DNA of 47,008 nt from Chlorobiota bacterium (GTDB lineage Bacteria; Bacteroidota; Bacteroidia; Bacteroidales; Marinilabiliaceae). The stretch lies in the NCBI GenBank assembly GCA_013153405.1, contig JAADEM010000097.1, forward strand, positions 1-47,008. The letters are read 5' to 3'. The notes beneath the pieces were generated by a model, which saw nothing but the letters and a program-made list of their open reading frames with translations, searched no databases and had not been told where the DNA came from. Below, one piece after another: positions 17,753-26,214 of the stretch. How positions within the stretch are numbered: position 1 is the first letter of the stretch; the number at the start of each line of letters is the position of its first letter. Both the position numbers and the translations under genes were made by a program.

Positions 17753-18457
17753 ATGAGAAAATTCACACTTTCTTTAATCACAGTTTTATTTACGACATTT
17801 GCAGCCGGTTCACAAAATCTTAATACCCTGACAAAAAAAGAGAAAGATGAAGGCTGGATTCTTCTTTTTAACGGTATCAATCTTGATGGCTGGAAAAAGT
17901 ATAATGGTGCAGAGGTTACAGGATGGAGCGTTAAGGATGGTGTGTTGAGGAATTCCGGTGTGGGTAGTGACCATGGTGGCGATATAATTACTAAACGCCA
18001 GGATTTTAAGGATTTTGAACTTTATTTGGAATGGAAGATAAACCCCAAAAGTAACAGCGGAATTTTTTATCATGCAAAAGACGGGGTAGCTGACCGCATT
18101 TACAAATCGGGAATAGAGTATCAGCTTATCGACGGAGAAGGATGGCCGGGTAAATTACATGAATATCAGTATTCGGGGGCGCTCTACGGAATGTATCCTC
18201 CGGCAATTCATGCCGTAAAACCGGTTGGTGAGTGGAATGTGACCAGAATTATTGTTAAAGGTAATCATATAGAACACTGGCTTAATGGTAAAAAAGTTGT
18301 TGATTGTGAAATGAACAGTGCAGACTGGAAAGAACGCAGAGCTAAAAGCAAATGGAAAGGTGTTGATACCTGGGCTGCTTCAGAAGATGGAGGCATAGGA
18401 CTTCAGGATCATGGCGGACTTACGCAGTTCCGGAATATTAAAATCCGGGAATTATAG
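17753..18457 (+). CDS. 3-keto-disaccharide hydrolase (DUF1080) family, exported
   Basis: 234 aa. A signal peptide (about 1-20, ending AAGSQ) precedes one DUF1080 domain: DEGWILLFNGINLDGWKKYN at the start, WSVKDGVLRNSG, a lectin-like beta-sandwich core with NSGIFYHAKD, WNVTRIIVKGNHIEHWLNGK, and a closing LQDHGGLTQFRNIKI. Characterised members hydrolyse glycosides whose sugar was first oxidised at C3, and many Bacteroidota carry several copies. It follows the putative glycosidase by 27 bases. The Gfo/Idh/MocA oxidoreductase at 21266 is of a family able to make or use 3-keto sugars; a shared pathway is inference. Confidence 0.9.
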   Translation: MRKFTLSLITVLFTTFAAGSQNLNTLTKKEKDEGWILLFNGINLDGWKKYNGAEVTGWSVKDGVLRNSGVGSDHGGDIITKRQDFKDFELYLEWKINPKSNSGIFYHAKDGVADRIYKSGIEYQLIDGEGWPGKLHEYQYSGALYGMYPPAIHAVKPVGEWNVTRIIVKGNHIEHWLNGKKVVDCEMNSADWKERRAKSKWKGVDTWAASEDGGIGLQDHGGLTQFRNIKIREL

Positions 18458-18620
18458 ATATTGTAGAAAAGTACTATTGCAATGTAACGTGTATGTGGCT
18501 GGTTTTTAATTGATGTTTTCTGTATATGTCATACGGTGATTGTGTTTTTATGGGAGTTGCAGCATGTCGTAACATAAAATGATATTAATTTTACACAAGC
18601 AGCTTTTTTGTTTTTTTTGA

Positions 18621-18650
18621 TTTGCGAAACAGTATAAATTATTATATTTG
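18621..18650 (+). promoter_or_regulatory. Bacteroidota-type promoter of tRNA-Leu
   Basis: TTTG at 18621-18624 and TATATTTG at 18643-18650, 18 bases apart, match the -33 TTTG / -7 TAnnTTTG consensus. The tRNA begins 27 bases after the -7 element. This is the clearest promoter in the window. Confidence 0.75.
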
Positions 18651-18676
18651 CACACGCAATTGGAAATTGCTCTGAA

Positions 18677-18760
18677 GCCCGGATGGCGAAATTGGTAGAC
18701 GCGCTGGTTTCAGGGACCAGTGTCAGCAATGACGTGCAGGTTCGAGTCCTGTTCCGGGCA
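18677..18760 (+). tRNA. tRNA-Leu (anticodon CAG)
   Basis: An 84-base class II tRNA. The acceptor arms GCCCGGA (18677-18683) and TCCGGGC (18753-18759) pair fully, with discriminator A at 18760. The D-arm has GAAATTGGTAGACGC, the anticodon stem CTGGT/ACCAG encloses loop TTCAGGG with anticodon CAG at 18711-18713, a long variable arm follows, and the T-arm carries GGTTCGAGTCC. The 3' CCA is not encoded. It reads CUG codons. A promoter precedes it and a strong terminator follows directly. Confidence 0.97.
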
Positions 18761-18763
18761 CAG

Positions 18764-18804
18764 AAAATCCCGTCGGATAAAATATCCAGACGGGATTTTT
18801 TATT
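18764..18804 (+). terminator. Terminator of tRNA-Leu, possibly bidirectional
   Basis: An 11-base stem (AAAATCCCGTC at 18764-18774 with GACGGGATTTT at 18789-18799), 14-base loop and a T-rich tail. It begins 4 bases after the tRNA and ends 17 bases before the converging chemoreceptor stop, so it may serve both. Confidence 0.85.
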
Positions 18805-18820
18805 ATTCCAGTCCGGCTTT

Positions 18821-19939
18821 TCAGTTTTTATCCACTTTGAATGTTGAAATTATGTTGTTCATTTCCTGAGCCCTGGTTGCCAGCTCTTCTGATGTGGCCG
18901 ACATTTCTTCAGCAGAAACAGAATTTTGATTTGTTACCTGAGTTAGTTGCTGTATGGCACTGTTGATTAATTCCGCACCACTTAACTGTTCACTGCTTGC
19001 TTCAGCTATATCTTTAACAAGCTCTGCACTTTTTAAAATGCCAGGAACTGTATTTTTGAATTTATCTTCTGCAATATGAGAGACCTCAAGGCTTGAGTTT
19101 GTAATCTTTTCAATTGACGATAAGGCTTGTTTACTGTTATCGGCCAGTTTTTTCACTTCGTTAGCAACAACAGCAAAACCTTTTCCTTCATGTCCGGCCC
19201 GGGCAGCTTCAACAGCCGCATTAAGTGCAAGCATGTTGGTTTTCTGACTTATGTCTGCAATTATTTTAACCTTGCCTGCAATTTCATTTATCGATAAAAT
19301 AGTTTTCTTGAAAATCTCATAAGCATCATTAACCATTTGGGCCGATTTCGAGGAAAGTTCATTTGTATGGCGCGCTTTATCTGTGTTTGACTCAATTGTT
19401 GCTATAAGTTCTTCTATGGATGAAGAAATTTCTTCAGTGGTGCTGGCCTGCTCTGTTGCTCCTTGGGAAATCTGCTGAGATGCCGACGATAACTGCTCAC
19501 TGGTGTAAGACAATTGTTTTGAGTTTATTTGAATTTTGTGCACTATGCCTTTTAGTTTTGTTGCCATTTTGTGTAATGATGAAGCCAGAAGCCCGAATTC
19601 ATCTTTGCGTTTCAGGTATTCATCATTGACTTTCACCGAGAGGTCGAAATCAGCAATCTCCTGTAATGAGTTACTGATGTCCTTTAAAATTTTAATCTCA
19701 TTTTTTAGCGTATATAGCGCAGCTATGATAACTGTAATTCTGATAGGTATGCCTATTGCTTTATGCCATCCCAGATGCTCTATTGTGGATGTTGCAAGTG
19801 TTGCTAATATAACAGCGGTAACCATTATATAACCTATTCGGGCCAGAATTGACTTTTTAAATATGATTCTGATTATTAAAAGAAATGATGGATATATAAT
19901 TAATATCGATCTTGCGTAAAACCATAGCATTTCCTCCAT
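18821..19939 (-). CDS. Methyl-accepting chemotaxis protein without a periplasmic sensor domain
   Basis: 372 aa, short for the family. The first 80 residues hold about three closely spaced membrane helices (about 8-27, 32-50, 64-78) with no room for an external ligand-binding domain. A HAMP-like stretch with DEFGLLASSLHKM follows, then a full signalling domain: methylation helix (QISQGATEQASTTEEISSS), hairpin tip ([20 protein letters not shown]) and return helix (EQLSGAELINSAI). It probably senses a signal within the membrane or cytoplasm. Its signalling half closely resembles the truncated receptor at the start of the window. It is monocistronic, converging on the tRNA-Leu terminator. Confidence 0.93.
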   Translation of the reverse strand: MEEMLWFYARSILIIYPSFLLIIRIIFKKSILARIGYIMVTAVILATLATSTIEHLGWHKAIGIPIRITVIIAALYTLKNEIKILKDISNSLQEIADFDLSVKVNDEYLKRKDEFGLLASSLHKMATKLKGIVHKIQINSKQLSYTSEQLSSASQQISQGATEQASTTEEISSSIEELIATIESNTDKARHTNELSSKSAQMVNDAYEIFKKTILSINEIAGKVKIIADISQKTNMLALNAAVEAARAGHEGKGFAVVANEVKKLADNSKQALSSIEKITNSSLEVSHIAEDKFKNTVPGILKSAELVKDIAEASSEQLSGAELINSAIQQLTQVTNQNSVSAEEMSATSEELATRAQEMNNIISTFKVDKN

Positions 19940-20160
19940 ACTCCACTATTTTTTTATGGTTTTCCTTTTTACTACGCATGTGAAATCTTATTTGTTTCAT
20001 TTTTGTTTTAATATTTTTCAGCACCAATATGTGTAAAATACGAGTGTTTGCAAATATAGAGTATTGATGTATTCAGTGGGTGTTTTGATGTTGGAAGAAA
20101 TATGCTGCATAAGTGTGTGAAAATGATGATAATTGTAACGTTTTAGCTTTAAAGAAAACA

Positions 20161-20168
20161 TATTTTTG
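20161..20168 (+). promoter_or_regulatory. -7 promoter element for the glycosylasparaginase gene
   Basis: TATTTTTG matches TAnnTTTG. It overlaps the upstream in-frame ATG at 20166, so translation is better placed at the ATG at 20217. The -33 region is weak. Confidence 0.45.
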
Positions 20169-20216
20169 TTATCTTTCAGATTCATACCTGAAAAGTATAA
20201 TCATAAAAATAAAATT

Positions 20217-21200
20217 ATGTCATCAAGAAGAGATTTTTTGAAAATAACTGGACTTGCTTCAGTCGGTGCATTTACAGCATCTTCATGTAAATTGCAAACA
20301 CAGGATAAAGCAAAAAGTGTTAAAACAGTCAGGCCTATCGTTGTTTCAACATGGAAAAACGGATTACATGCTAATAAAAAAGCCTGGGAGATATTAAGCA
20401 GCGGAGGCCGGGCTATAGATGCTGTGGAGAAGGGGGTAATGGTAGTGGAAGCTGATCCGGATGATATTACTGTAGGATATGGTGGATTACCAGATCGTGA
20501 TGGTTTTGTTACACTCGATGCAAGCATAATGGATGAAAAAGGGAATGCCGGTTCCGTATGTGCGCTTCAGAATATTATGCATCCTGTTTCGGTTGCACGA
20601 AAGGTTATGGAAAAGACACCACATGTCATGCTTGCCGGTGAAGGAGCGCTGCAATTTGCCGTTGAACAGGGGTTTAAGGAGATGAATCTTCTGACGGAAA
20701 AGGCAAAAAAAGCGTGGGAGAAATGGAAAGAGACATCGAAATATGAACCGGTAATAAATATTGAGAATCATGATACCATCGGTATGCTTGCTATCGACTC
20801 GGCGGGAAATATCTCAGGTTCATGCACTACAAGTGGACTGGCTTTTAAAATGCATGGCAGGGTAGGCGATTCTCCTATAATTGGTGCAGGAATGTACTGT
20901 GATAATGAAGTGGGAGGTGCTGTTGCAACCGGAATGGGAGAGCTTGTTATGAAAACGCTAGGTTCTTTTCTTGTTGTTGAGTTGATGCGGCAGGGCAAAA
21001 GTCCTCAGGAAGCTGTGGAAGAGGCAATACTCAGGATAGTGAAGAAAATACCGGAATACAAAAAATATCAGATAGGATATCTGGCTCTCGATAAAAATGG
21101 TAATGTTGGTGCATATTGCCTGCATAAAGGATTTAATTATGCCAGATATGCCGATAATAAAAGTGAGCTGATAGATGCCGACTATTATATAAAAGGATAG
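20217..21200 (+). CDS. N4-(beta-N-acetylglucosaminyl)-L-asparaginase (glycosylasparaginase), Tat-exported
   Basis: 327 aa. An Ntn hydrolase that releases the glycan-asparagine linkage left after protein breakdown. The N-terminus is a twin-arginine signal (SSRRDFLKITGLAS) ending in TASSCK, possibly also lipidated. The maturation and catalytic threonine is T187 in NHDTIGMLAID, where the precursor self-cleaves into alpha and beta chains; downstream SGSCTTSGLAFK and GDSPIIGAGMYCDNEVGG are the family's ligand-binding loops. The start was chosen at 20217 because it opens the Tat signal and because the earlier ATG at 20166 lies in a promoter element. The oxidoreductase gene follows 65 bases later. 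Confidence 0.93.
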   Translation: MSSRRDFLKITGLASVGAFTASSCKLQTQDKAKSVKTVRPIVVSTWKNGLHANKKAWEILSSGGRAIDAVEKGVMVVEADPDDITVGYGGLPDRDGFVTLDASIMDEKGNAGSVCALQNIMHPVSVARKVMEKTPHVMLAGEGALQFAVEQGFKEMNLLTEKAKKAWEKWKETSKYEPVINIENHDTIGMLAIDSAGNISGSCTTSGLAFKMHGRVGDSPIIGAGMYCDNEVGGAVATGMGELVMKTLGSFLVVELMRQGKSPQEAVEEAILRIVKKIPEYKKYQIGYLALDKNGNVGAYCLHKGFNYARYADNKSELIDADYYIKG

Positions 21201-21265
21201 TTTATTTTTGTGCCTGTCTTTTTTTAGACAAAACGTTTATCCGTTTTCCGGATTTAAATATTATT

Positions 21266-22246
21266 ATGAGATTAAAAAAAGTAAACTGGGGAATTATAGG
21301 GTGTGGTAATGTAACCGAATTGAAAAGCGGTCCTGCTTTTAATAAGATTGAAAACAGTAAGCTTGTTTCTGTAATGAGGAGGGATGCTGAAAAAGTTAAG
21401 AATTATGCCTTCAGGCATGGAGTGCCAAAATGGACTACCAGCGCATCGGAACTGATTAATGACCCTGAAATAAATGCCGTATATATAGCCACACCTCCGT
21501 CTGCTCACGCTAAATATGCAATTGAGGCAATGAGAGCCGGCAAGCCTGTTTATGTTGAAAAGCCGATGGCTGCAACGTATCAGGAGTGCCTGGAGATGAA
21601 TAAAGTAAGTGAGGAGACAGGGATGCCTTTATATGTGGCGTATTATAGAAGAACATTGCCGGGATTTCTGAAAGCAAAGGAGATTGTAGATAATGGAACA
21701 TTGGGAACATTGCTTTTTGTTTCTGTCCGTTTGACACGTCCGGCAAATCAGGATGAAAAAGAGAATGTGGCATGGAGAGTTAATCCTGAAATAGCAGGAG
21801 GAGGAATATTTTATGATCTGGCATCACACCAGCTTGATTATCTTGATTTTTTACTGGGACCGGTTACCGGACTTTCAGGCTTCGCATACAACAAGACAGG
21901 ATATTACAATGCTGAAGATACTGTAGTGGCCTCATTAATCCATAAAAACGGAGTTGCGGTTTCTGGTGAATGGTCTTTTGTTACCTCTGAAGATTCAAAA
22001 AAGGATATTATTGAGATAGTGGGTACAGAAGGGCGTCTGGAATTTTCATGTTTTGGTCACACACCATTGTTGTTACATAAGGACGGGGATACAAAAGAAA
22101 TATCTTACAAAGTACCGGAGAATATCCAGTTTTATCTTATAAAAGCTATAGTTGAAGAGCTGACAACAGGGGAAAAGCTTGTGCCAAGTACCGGAGTTTC
22201 CGCAGCCAGAACAAACCGGATTATGGAAATGATTGTGAAAAAGTAA
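21266..22246 (+). CDS. Gfo/Idh/MocA family NAD(P)-dependent oxidoreductase
   Basis: 326 aa, typical length. The N-terminal Rossmann fold begins NWGIIGCGNVTE, followed by AVYIATPPSAHAKYAIEA and the signature EKPMA with the conserved lysine. The C-terminal half carries GGGIFYDLASHQLDYLDFLLG, with the aspartate-histidine region used in sugar oxidation by this family. No signal peptide is present, so it acts in the cytoplasm. Members oxidise sugars, often at C3, or reduce 3-keto sugars. The neighbourhood suggests a glycan-derived substrate, but it cannot be named from sequence. Confidence 0.92.
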   Translation: MRLKKVNWGIIGCGNVTELKSGPAFNKIENSKLVSVMRRDAEKVKNYAFRHGVPKWTTSASELINDPEINAVYIATPPSAHAKYAIEAMRAGKPVYVEKPMAATYQECLEMNKVSEETGMPLYVAYYRRTLPGFLKAKEIVDNGTLGTLLFVSVRLTRPANQDEKENVAWRVNPEIAGGGIFYDLASHQLDYLDFLLGPVTGLSGFAYNKTGYYNAEDTVVASLIHKNGVAVSGEWSFVTSEDSKKDIIEIVGTEGRLEFSCFGHTPLLLHKDGDTKEISYKVPENIQFYLIKAIVEELTTGEKLVPSTGVSAARTNRIMEMIVKK

Positions 22247-22251
22247 GAAAA

Positions 22252-22286
22252 TGCCCCGCTCTGAAGGAATGATCTTGAACGGGGCA
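22252..22286 (+). terminator. GC-rich hairpin after the oxidoreductase gene
   Basis: TGCCCCG (22252-22258) pairs with CGGGGCA (22280-22286) around a 21-base loop, beginning 6 bases after the stop. It lacks a T run, so termination is uncertain. Confidence 0.3.
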
Positions 22287-22463
22287 AGGGGAAAACAACC
22301 TGTTTGGAAAGTTTAAGCTAAGTTACTTCTTATATTGAAATTATTTAACAGTGAATTTGTTATATATGGTGAAAGGTTGCTTTTTTTACATTAAGCATTG
22401 TAATTTTATGACTAACGCTATGGGCTTATTGATAAGATTGTTAAGAAATAATGGTTAAAGCTT

Positions 22464-22709
22464 ATGAAATGCCGTGAATTATGTGGTGCATGTTGCATTG
22501 CACCGTCAATTTCTGCTAAAATACCGGGAATGGAGAACGGAAAACCTGCCGGTGTAAGATGTATTCATCTTACTGATGATTATAAATGTGATATATTTGA
22601 TTCGCCTGACAGGCCCGATGTGTGTGACGGTTTTATACCGGAACCTGAATTTTGTGGAAATACCAGAGAAGAGGCAATGAAAATATTGACTGACCTTGAG
22701 AATTTGTAG
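22464..22709 (+). CDS. YkgJ-type cysteine cluster protein
   Basis: 81 aa. The N-terminus CRELCGACCIAPSIS with further cysteines in GVRCIHLTDDYKCDIF and RPDVCDGF matches the YkgJ / UPF0153 family, predicted to bind zinc or an iron-sulfur cluster. Function is not known. It lies 72 bases before the acyltransferase gene on the same strand. Confidence 0.85.
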   Translation: MKCRELCGACCIAPSISAKIPGMENGKPAGVRCIHLTDDYKCDIFDSPDRPDVCDGFIPEPEFCGNTREEAMKILTDLENL

Positions 22710-22781
22710 CTCTTTAATATTAATTTTGTATGCTGGGAAATACCGGGAGATTTCCTTAAAAAAAGAGAGGTGGTTTAAAAT

Positions 22782-23507
22782 ATGAAGAAACTGGGATATA
22801 TACTTTATCAGCCGTATAAATGGCTTATTTACGTTCCGTTTATGGTTGCCAGTACTGTTTTTTTCTCTTTTATGGCTGCTTTTACTGCAATTATTGTATC
22901 TCCTGAAATGGGCAGTTTTTTCGGTAAACTTTGGGCAAAGTCAAGTGCTTTGTTTACTCCCATGTTTGTAAAAGTGGAAGGGAAAGAGAATATAAAAAAA
23001 AATCAATCATATGTTATAGTTGCGAACCATCAGAGTCAGTATGATATTTTTGTGCTTTACGGCTGGTTGGGAATTGATTTTAGATGGATTATGAAAAAAG
23101 AACTGAGAAATGCTCCATTCATAGGGTACGCCAGTGCTAAGGTTGGCCATATATTTATTGATCGTTCCTCTCCTGTTGCAGCAATGAAATCTATCGAGGA
23201 AGCAAAAAAACAACTGATAAACGGAGTTTCGGTTGTGATTTTTCCAGAGGGAACACGCAGCCGCGATGGCAAAATGAGAAGATTTAAAAAAGGTGCGTTT
23301 AAAATAGCACATCAGCTTGAATTGCCAATACTTCCTGTAACTTTGGTTGGAACTAATAAAATAATGGGTTCCGGATTTTTAAATGTTATGCCAGGTAAGG
23401 TCAAACTCAGAATTCATCCGCCTATTGATGTCAGGGAATATGCCGATAAACAGGATGAACTTATGGAAAAGACAAGGAGTGTTATTGAGCAGGGGCTGAA
23501 GGATTAA
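22782..23507 (+). CDS. plsC: 1-acyl-sn-glycerol-3-phosphate acyltransferase
   Basis: 241 aa. One or two N-terminal hydrophobic segments (about 12-40) anchor it in the inner membrane. The acyltransferase signatures are present: H83 and D88 in NHQSQYD (HX4D), the GHIFIDRS motif, and the phosphate-binding FPEGTRSRDGKM, followed by LPVTLVGTNK. It converts lysophosphatidic acid to phosphatidic acid in phospholipid synthesis. A purine-rich AGAGGTGG sequence lies about 10 bases ahead of the ATG. Some close relatives acylate other lipids. Confidence 0.92.
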   Translation: MKKLGYILYQPYKWLIYVPFMVASTVFFSFMAAFTAIIVSPEMGSFFGKLWAKSSALFTPMFVKVEGKENIKKNQSYVIVANHQSQYDIFVLYGWLGIDFRWIMKKELRNAPFIGYASAKVGHIFIDRSSPVAAMKSIEEAKKQLINGVSVVIFPEGTRSRDGKMRRFKKGAFKIAHQLELPILPVTLVGTNKIMGSGFLNVMPGKVKLRIHPPIDVREYADKQDELMEKTRSVIEQGLKD

Positions 23508-23665
23508 TTAACCTCTTTAATGTCATATTGATATTATTTTATTGAACTTTCTTTTTTAATTGTTCACACAGAAATATCACGGGTAAAATAACCAAATCAT
23601 TAAATTAACGTATCAGTATCAGACTTGTGATTTTTTTATGCTAAAGCTATTAACCGAATGTAATT

Positions 23666-25627
23666 ATGTTGAAATATATTATATCCTTTTTACTGTTGTT
23701 GTCTGTTTTTGAGATAGCGGATGCTCAGAAGCTTAATACCAAATCGAAAAGAGCGATGGATTTATATCGGCAGGGAGGAAATGCCTTTGTTGAAAATGAT
23801 TATGAAAAAGCAATAAAACTGCTTCAGGAGGCTGTAAAAAAAGATAAAAAATTTAAAGAGGCTTATCTGTTACTTGCCGACATTTATTTTACGCGCAAAG
23901 ATTACCGGAGTGAGCTGGAAATGCTTAAACGTGCTGTTGAAATTGATTCTACTTTTTTTCTTTCGGCTTATTACAATATGGGAGTTGCAAATTTTTATCT
24001 TGGTAACAGGGATAAGACTGTGTACTGGATGAAAAAATATAAAGAAAAAACAGAAGGTAAAAAAAGCCGTCTTGATGCCGACAGGTGGATAGAACAGGCT
24101 CAGTTTGCCGAACAGGCAGAAAAGAATCCGGTTGCATTTGATCCGGTAAATTTAGGCCCTTCGGTAAATAGTGATTATGATGAGTACTGGCCCAGTATTA
24201 CAGCCGATGAGGAGGTTTTGGTTTTTACTGTTCTTGTGCCTCGTGATTCAATGAAATTTTTAATGGAAGATATGCCTAAAATACCTGCAAATTTTCAGGA
24301 AGATTTTTATGTGTCGAAAAAGATTGGAGGTGATTGGTGCAACAGAGTACCCGTTAAAGGTCTGAATACTGCTCACAATGAAGGAGCCCAATGTCTCTCG
24401 GTTGACGGACAATGGATGTTTTTTACTGCTTGCGGTAAAAAGGGAGGAAGAGGAAGTTGTGATATATGGTTTTCGTATAAAACGGCTGATGGCTGGTCGG
24501 AGCCGGCAAATTTAGGACCTCCGGTTAATACTCCTTATTGGGAGTCACAGCCCAGTTTTTCATCTGATGGGCGAACTTTGTATTTTGCTAGTAACAGGAA
24601 AGGGGGTAAAGGAGGAAGAGATTTGTGGAAAGCAACTTTAATAGGTTTTAACAAGAATAACGTTCCGGTGTTTTCTAAAGCCGAGAACCTTGGAGATAAA
24701 ATAAATACTCCGGGTGAAGAAAGCTCTCCGTTTATTCATCCCGACAACCGATCTCTTTATTTTGCATCTGACGGCTGGCCCGGAATGGGTAACAGGGATC
24801 TGTTTGTAAGCAGACGGGATAAAAACGGAGAATGGGGAATTGCTGAGAATCTGGGATATCCTATAAATACATCAAAAGATGAAATGGGACTGATAATTAA
24901 TGCCAAAGGTTCAACTGCATATTTTTCATCCGACGGTATTCCATCAGAAACGGCAGGTAAGGATCTGTATATGTTTAAAATGCCAGAAAAACTCAGGCCG
25001 AATCCTGTAACTTATGTGAAAGGAAATGTTTATGATAAAAATACAGGTGATCCTTTGCAGGCAGCTTTCGTACTGAAAGAGCTTGAATCCGATATTGTTC
25101 AGGTAAGCTCGTTGTCCGATAAATATGACGGAAGTTTTCTTGTATGTTTACCTGTGGGACATAGTTATGCATTAAGTGTGAAAAAACCGGGTTATCTGTT
25201 TTATTCTGATAATTTCGACCTTGAAGGTGTTAAAGATGTAGACAATCCTCAGAAACTTACGGTTTATCTAAGTCCAATAAAGCCTGGAGAAAAGATTATT
25301 CTGAAAAATATATTTTTTGCAACAGATTCGTTTGAGCTGAAAAAGGAGTCTTTCCCCGAGTTGAATACTCTTGTGGATTTGTTAAGCCAGAATCCGGATC
25401 TTAAAGTTGAAATAGGTGGCCATACTGATAATGTTGGTAGTGAACAATACAATAAAGTTTTATCAGAGAACCGGGCACGGTCGGTATATAATTATCTGAT
25501 AAGTAAAGGTATTGATAAAAAACGGCTTACTTATAAAGGTTACGGATATTCACAACCTATAGCCGATAATAATACAGAAGAAGGCAGAGCCAAGAACAGA
25601 AGGACTGAGATTAAAGTTATGCCATAA
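23666..25627 (+). CDS. OmpA family protein with TPR, PD40 propeller and carboxypeptidase-regulatory-like domains (PorE-like)
   Basis: 653 aa. Signal peptide (about 1-20, ending IADAQ); TPR repeats (about 28-130: AFVENDYEKAIKLLQEAVKK, EAYLLLADIYFTRKDY); a PD40/WD40-type propeller (about 140-430) with repeats such as QPSFSSDGRTLYFASNRKGG; a carboxypeptidase-regulatory-like domain (about 450-540, VKGNVYDKNTGDPLQAAF); and a C-terminal OmpA peptidoglycan-binding domain (about 548-653, IGGHTDNVGSEQYNKVLSE). This exact order is that of PorE, a type IX secretion component of Porphyromonas gingivalis, and of many Bacteroidota paralogues. It should be periplasmic or outer-membrane-bound and attached to murein. 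A T9SS role is possible but unproven. Confidence 0.9.
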   Translation: MLKYIISFLLLLSVFEIADAQKLNTKSKRAMDLYRQGGNAFVENDYEKAIKLLQEAVKKDKKFKEAYLLLADIYFTRKDYRSELEMLKRAVEIDSTFFLSAYYNMGVANFYLGNRDKTVYWMKKYKEKTEGKKSRLDADRWIEQAQFAEQAEKNPVAFDPVNLGPSVNSDYDEYWPSITADEEVLVFTVLVPRDSMKFLMEDMPKIPANFQEDFYVSKKIGGDWCNRVPVKGLNTAHNEGAQCLSVDGQWMFFTACGKKGGRGSCDIWFSYKTADGWSEPANLGPPVNTPYWESQPSFSSDGRTLYFASNRKGGKGGRDLWKATLIGFNKNNVPVFSKAENLGDKINTPGEESSPFIHPDNRSLYFASDGWPGMGNRDLFVSRRDKNGEWGIAENLGYPINTSKDEMGLIINAKGSTAYFSSDGIPSETAGKDLYMFKMPEKLRPNPVTYVKGNVYDKNTGDPLQAAFVLKELESDIVQVSSLSDKYDGSFLVCLPVGHSYALSVKKPGYLFYSDNFDLEGVKDVDNPQKLTVYLSPIKPGEKIILKNIFFATDSFELKKESFPELNTLVDLLSQNPDLKVEIGGHTDNVGSEQYNKVLSENRARSVYNYLISKGIDKKRLTYKGYGYSQPIADNNTEEGRAKNRRTEIKVMP

Positions 25628-25655
25628 AAAAAACTGCCATATGGCAGTTTTTTTT
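25626..25655. terminator. Bidirectional terminator
   Basis: A perfect palindrome centred on CTGCCATATGGCAG, with A runs before and T runs after. It overlaps the last base or two of both converging stop codons (25627 and 25654) and can terminate both strands. Confidence 0.88.
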
Positions 25656-26061
25656 ATGTATTAAGAAATTTAGATAAAGTGTCCATTAATATTTGCAGCC
25701 TTATAGGTTTAGCCAGATAATCATCACAGCCTGCTTCTAAACATTTTTCCCTTTCACCCGACATGACATGAGCTGTTTGTGCGATTACAGGCACATCCGG
25801 GTTTATTTTTTTTATTTCGCGGGTAGCAGTGTATCCGTCCATTATCGGAAGCTGAAGATCCATTAAAACCAAATCAACATCATTTTGTTTAAACATCTCA
25901 ATGGCTTCTTTCCCGTCAATAGCCCAAAGTATTTTCGCCTTGGTTTTTCGCAAAGCAGCATCGAAAAATATTTTATTGGTATCAATATCCTCAACAACCA
26001 GAATAACCTTGTTTTCCCAGTTCTGAGTGAGCATATTATTTAAAGTACCGTTGTCAGTCAT
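25654..26061 (-). CDS. Stand-alone response regulator receiver (REC) protein
   Basis: 135 aa, a single receiver domain with no output domain. The acidic pocket (VVEDIDTNKIF), phosphorylation aspartate in LVLMDLQLPIMDGYTA, the T in AQTAHVM and the K in DDYLAKPIR are all present. The sequence style resembles receivers fused to hybrid histidine kinases. No kinase gene is adjacent, so its partner is unknown. A second in-frame methionine (MLTQNW) 9 codons in is a possible alternative start. Confidence 0.92.
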   Translation of the reverse strand: MTDNGTLNNMLTQNWENKVILVVEDIDTNKIFFDAALRKTKAKILWAIDGKEAIEMFKQNDVDLVLMDLQLPIMDGYTATREIKKINPDVPVIAQTAHVMSGEREKCLEAGCDDYLAKPIRLQILMDTLSKFLNT

Positions 26062-26214
26062 AAAAATAAATTTGGTTGATTTGTAATCTTTAAAAATAAA
26101 GCAACTTTATGTATTTTCCAAAATGAGGAGGAAATTATTACCGGTGAAATTGCTTATTCTGTACAAAAACGAAAATGTTAAAAGTTTATTTTATACGTTA
26201 TAAAAATATAGCTG

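Noticed and set aside
20166-20216. Upstream start for the glycosylasparaginase gene
   Set aside because: The codon overlaps a TATTTTTG promoter element, and the Tat signal begins at the later ATG.
21203-21210. TATTTTTG as promoter for the oxidoreductase gene
   Set aside because: It matches the -7 consensus, but no -33 element is present and it lies just after the previous stop in a T-rich stretch, so chance is likely.
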